The notes under the pieces are model-generated. The model worked only from the letters and a program-made list of their open reading frames with translations. It had not been told where the DNA came from and ran no database searches. The position numbers were made by a program, and so were the translations under genes. Positions 13,472 through 14,894 of a stretch of DNA of 14,894 nt are shown here, piece by piece; position 1 is the first letter of the stretch, and every line of letters begins with the position of its first letter. The stretch is from Clostridia bacterium (GTDB lineage: Bacteria > Bacillota > Clostridia > Oscillospirales > Butyricicoccaceae), in assembly GCA_017396925.1 (NCBI GenBank), contig JAFQKM010000284.1, positions 1 to 14,894 on the forward strand, read 5' to 3'.

Positions 13472-14278
13472 ATGGAAAACATCGAACGCCTGATCATCAA
13501 CCGCGACACCTGCGTCGGCTGCGGCCTGTGCGTCAACGACTGCCCCTCCAAGGCCCTGCGTATGACCGACGAGGGTGTAAACTACATCGGCCGCTGCCTG
13601 GAATGCGGCCACTGCGTCGCCGTCTGCCCCACCAATTCGGTCTCCATGCCGGTACTGGATATGGACGGCGTTGCCGAATACAACCCCGCCACTTTTGATC
13701 TCAAGCCCGAAAATCTGCTCAATTCGATGAAGTTCCGCCGCAGCGTGCGCTTCTTCTCCAACCTCGAGATCCCCGAGCCCATCCTGCTGCAGATGCTGGA
13801 GGCCGGCCGCCATGCGCCCACCGCTTCCAACACCCAGAAGACCCGTTTTATCGTCGTACAGAAGGATCTGCCCGAGTTCAAGCAGATGTTCTGGGAGGGC
13901 ATGCCTCAGATCCTCGAGCAGATGAAGGCCGAAAACTCTCCTGCCCTGGCCAACTTCGAGCGCTTCTATCACAACTACCAGACCAAGAACTTCGACAATT
14001 TCTTCTTCAACGCCCCCGCCATGTTCCTGCTGGTCACCAACAATGTATGGGATGCAGGTCTGGCCGCCGCCAACATCGAGCTGATGGGCCACGCCCACAG
14101 GATCGGCTCGCTGCACAACGGCTTCCTCAAGCGCGCCATTCCGGCCAACTCTAAGCTGATGGAATATCTGGGCATCGGCGAAGACGAGACCATTGCCGTC
14201 GTTATGCTGGCCGGCCGTTCGGGCGTCAGCTATTCCCGCACCGCCCCCCGCAAGCCTGCCAAGTTTGAGATCCGCTAA
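13472..14278 (+). CDS. Ferredoxin-nitroreductase fusion protein
   Basis: A 268-residue flavoprotein with an N-terminal 2[4Fe-4S] ferredoxin domain and a C-terminal nitroreductase domain. The cluster cysteines are C14, C17, C20 and C24 (CVGCGLCVNDCP) and C42, C45, C48 and C52 (CLECGHCVAVCP). The FMN-binding nitroreductase part starts with FRRSVRFF (88–95), has the APTASNTQ motif (115–122) and ends with the AVVMLAGRSG region. Such fusions are common in anaerobes and pass electrons from iron-sulfur clusters to FMN; the natural substrate is unknown. The ATG at 13472 has GGGAGG 6 nt upstream. No convincing promoter lies in the repeat array before it, so it is probably read from the aminopeptidase promoter. 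A strong terminator follows. Confidence 0.9.
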   Translation: MENIERLIINRDTCVGCGLCVNDCPSKALRMTDEGVNYIGRCLECGHCVAVCPTNSVSMPVLDMDGVAEYNPATFDLKPENLLNSMKFRRSVRFFSNLEIPEPILLQMLEAGRHAPTASNTQKTRFIVVQKDLPEFKQMFWEGMPQILEQMKAENSPALANFERFYHNYQTKNFDNFFFNAPAMFLLVTNNVWDAGLAAANIELMGHAHRIGSLHNGFLKRAIPANSKLMEYLGIGEDETIAVVMLAGRSGVSYSRTAPRKPAKFEIR

Positions 14279-14301
14279 ACAAAAACCGAAAACTGTTTCA
14301 G

Positions 14302-14333
14302 CACCCCTGCCCCTGTCGGCAGGGGTGTTTTCT
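14302..14333 (+). terminator. Strong intrinsic terminator after the nitroreductase gene
   Basis: Perfect 10-bp stem (CACCCCTGCC 14302–14311, 6-nt loop, GGCAGGGGTG 14318–14327) followed by TTTTCTT. It begins 24 nt after the stop codon and ends just at the next promoter's -35 box. Confidence 0.93.
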
Positions 14334-14362
14334 TGACTTATACCCCACCTGTGGATTATAAT
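14333..14362 (+). promoter_or_regulatory. Promoter of the TetR-family gene
   Basis: -35 TTGACT (14333–14338), an 18-nt spacer and a perfect -10 TATAAT (14357–14362), with a start expected near 14369 and a leader of about 38 nt. Confidence 0.78.
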
Positions 14363-14367
14363 ACAGG
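14348..14367. promoter_or_regulatory. Possible operator overlapping the -10 box
   Basis: Inverted repeat CCTGT-N10-ACAGG straddles the TATAAT box. TetR-family proteins usually repress their own promoters through such sites, so autorepression is a reasonable inference; the arms are only 5 bp, so chance is possible. Confidence 0.4.
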
Positions 14368-14406
14368 CAGATAAAGTCTCTGATCCCCGAAAGGAGGATG
14401 CCCCTT

Positions 14407-14894
14407 ATGTCTGCCGCTGCCAAAACCATCGACCGCCGTGTTGTGCGCACCAAGCGCTCGATCCGCGAAGCCTTCACCCGTCTGGCCGCCGAAAAGGATC
14501 TGGCCGCCATTACGGTGACCGAACTGGCCGACTGTGCCGCCATCAACCGCAAAACCTTTTATAATTACTACAGCGACATCGGGCAGATCGCCGAGGAGAT
14601 GGAGGCCGAAATGCTGGCCGCCATCGAAAGCATCCTTGACGGTATCGATATGCTGCGCGCCCTGCGCAACCCCTATCCCCTCTTTTCCCGCCTGACCGAG
14701 GCCATCGGCGAAAACTTCGAGGTCTATACCCGCATCTTCAAGCGCAACGGACGCACCGGCCTGACCACCAAGGTGACCGCCAGCCTGCGCCGCCGCTTCC
14801 ATGAAGCCCTCGAGGCCCATTCCAAGGCCGAGCCCGGTATTCTTTCGCTGACCATCGACTATTGCCTGGCCGGTATTCTGGAGGTCTACCGCAA
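14407..14894 (+). CDS. TetR/AcrR-family transcriptional regulator, N-terminal part
   Basis: Partial gene running off the window; 162 codons are visible. Residues about 12–60 form a TetR-type helix-turn-helix: RTKRSIREAF for helix 1, ITVTELADCAAINRKTFYNYY for helices 2–3 (given as ITVTELADCA and INRKTFYNYY), then the SDIGQIAEEM start of helix 4. The visible C-terminal part ends with a hydrophobic SLTIDYCLAGILEVYRK stretch resembling the ligand/dimerisation domain of Firmicutes regulators related to DhaS. The ATG at 14407 has AAAGGAGG 9 nt upstream. An in-frame ATG at 14398 directly abuts that site and is unlikely to be used. It has its own promoter, with a possible operator on the -10 box. Its target genes probably lie to the right of the window. 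Confidence 0.88.
   Translation, partial: MSAAAKTIDRRVVRTKRSIREAFTRLAAEKDLAAITVTELADCAAINRKTFYNYYSDIGQIAEEMEAEMLAAIESILDGIDMLRALRNPYPLFSRLTEAIGENFEVYTRIFKRNGRTGLTTKVTASLRRRFHEALEAHSKAEPGILSLTIDYCLAGILEVYR

Overview
The window looks like chromosomal DNA of a GC-rich, low-oxygen Firmicute, most likely an Oscillospiraceae/Ruminococcaceae gut clostridium of the Faecalibacterium–Gemmiger–Subdoligranulum type. The evidence is the sepF-yggT-divIVA-ileS cell-division cluster, the miaB-mutS-mutL-miaA-hfq order, strong AAGGAGG-type ribosome binding sites, and strong use of GCC, CTG and GAC codons. The genus is an inference; no rRNA is present.

Region 1 (1–2150, minus strand) is one transcription unit read right to left: a near-consensus promoter (TTGACA-17-GATAAT), sepF, yggT, divIVA (TTG start) and the N-terminal part of ileS, cut by the window edge. 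Compared with the Bacillus/Streptococcus version of this cluster, ylmE (yggS) and ylmH are absent. An HlyD-like membrane-anchored adaptor gene (2224–3435), ended by a clear terminator, lies just upstream on the same strand.

Region 2 (3436–11078, minus strand) is a tRNA-modification and mismatch-repair operon. A strong promoter (TTGTCG-17-TATAAT) drives miaB, mutS, mutL, miaA and hfq. The mutS/mutL/miaA junctions are nearly contiguous. hfq is flanked on both sides by GC-rich hairpins.

Region 3 (11088–11796) is an AT-richer island. It holds two overlapping small membrane-protein genes (TGATG stop/start overlap) that I do not recognise, with their own promoter and terminator. Their promoter stands back to back with that of the plus-strand M18 aminopeptidase gene.

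Region 4 (11797–14278, plus strand) contains the M18 metallo-aminopeptidase and a ferredoxin-nitroreductase fusion, followed by a strong terminator. Between these genes lies the most unusual object of the window. The last 63 bp of the aminopeptidase gene (20 codons plus stop) recur twice downstream in a 188-bp-period array, separated by two almost identical 125-bp non-coding elements rich in hairpins. The first downstream tail copy differs from the gene mostly by synonymous codons, as if it had once served as a working gene end. This resembles the footprint of small elements that insert at the 3' end of a gene and restore it with their own copy.

Region 5 (14333–end, plus strand) has a promoter with a possible operator and the 5' part of a TetR-family regulator that runs off the window.
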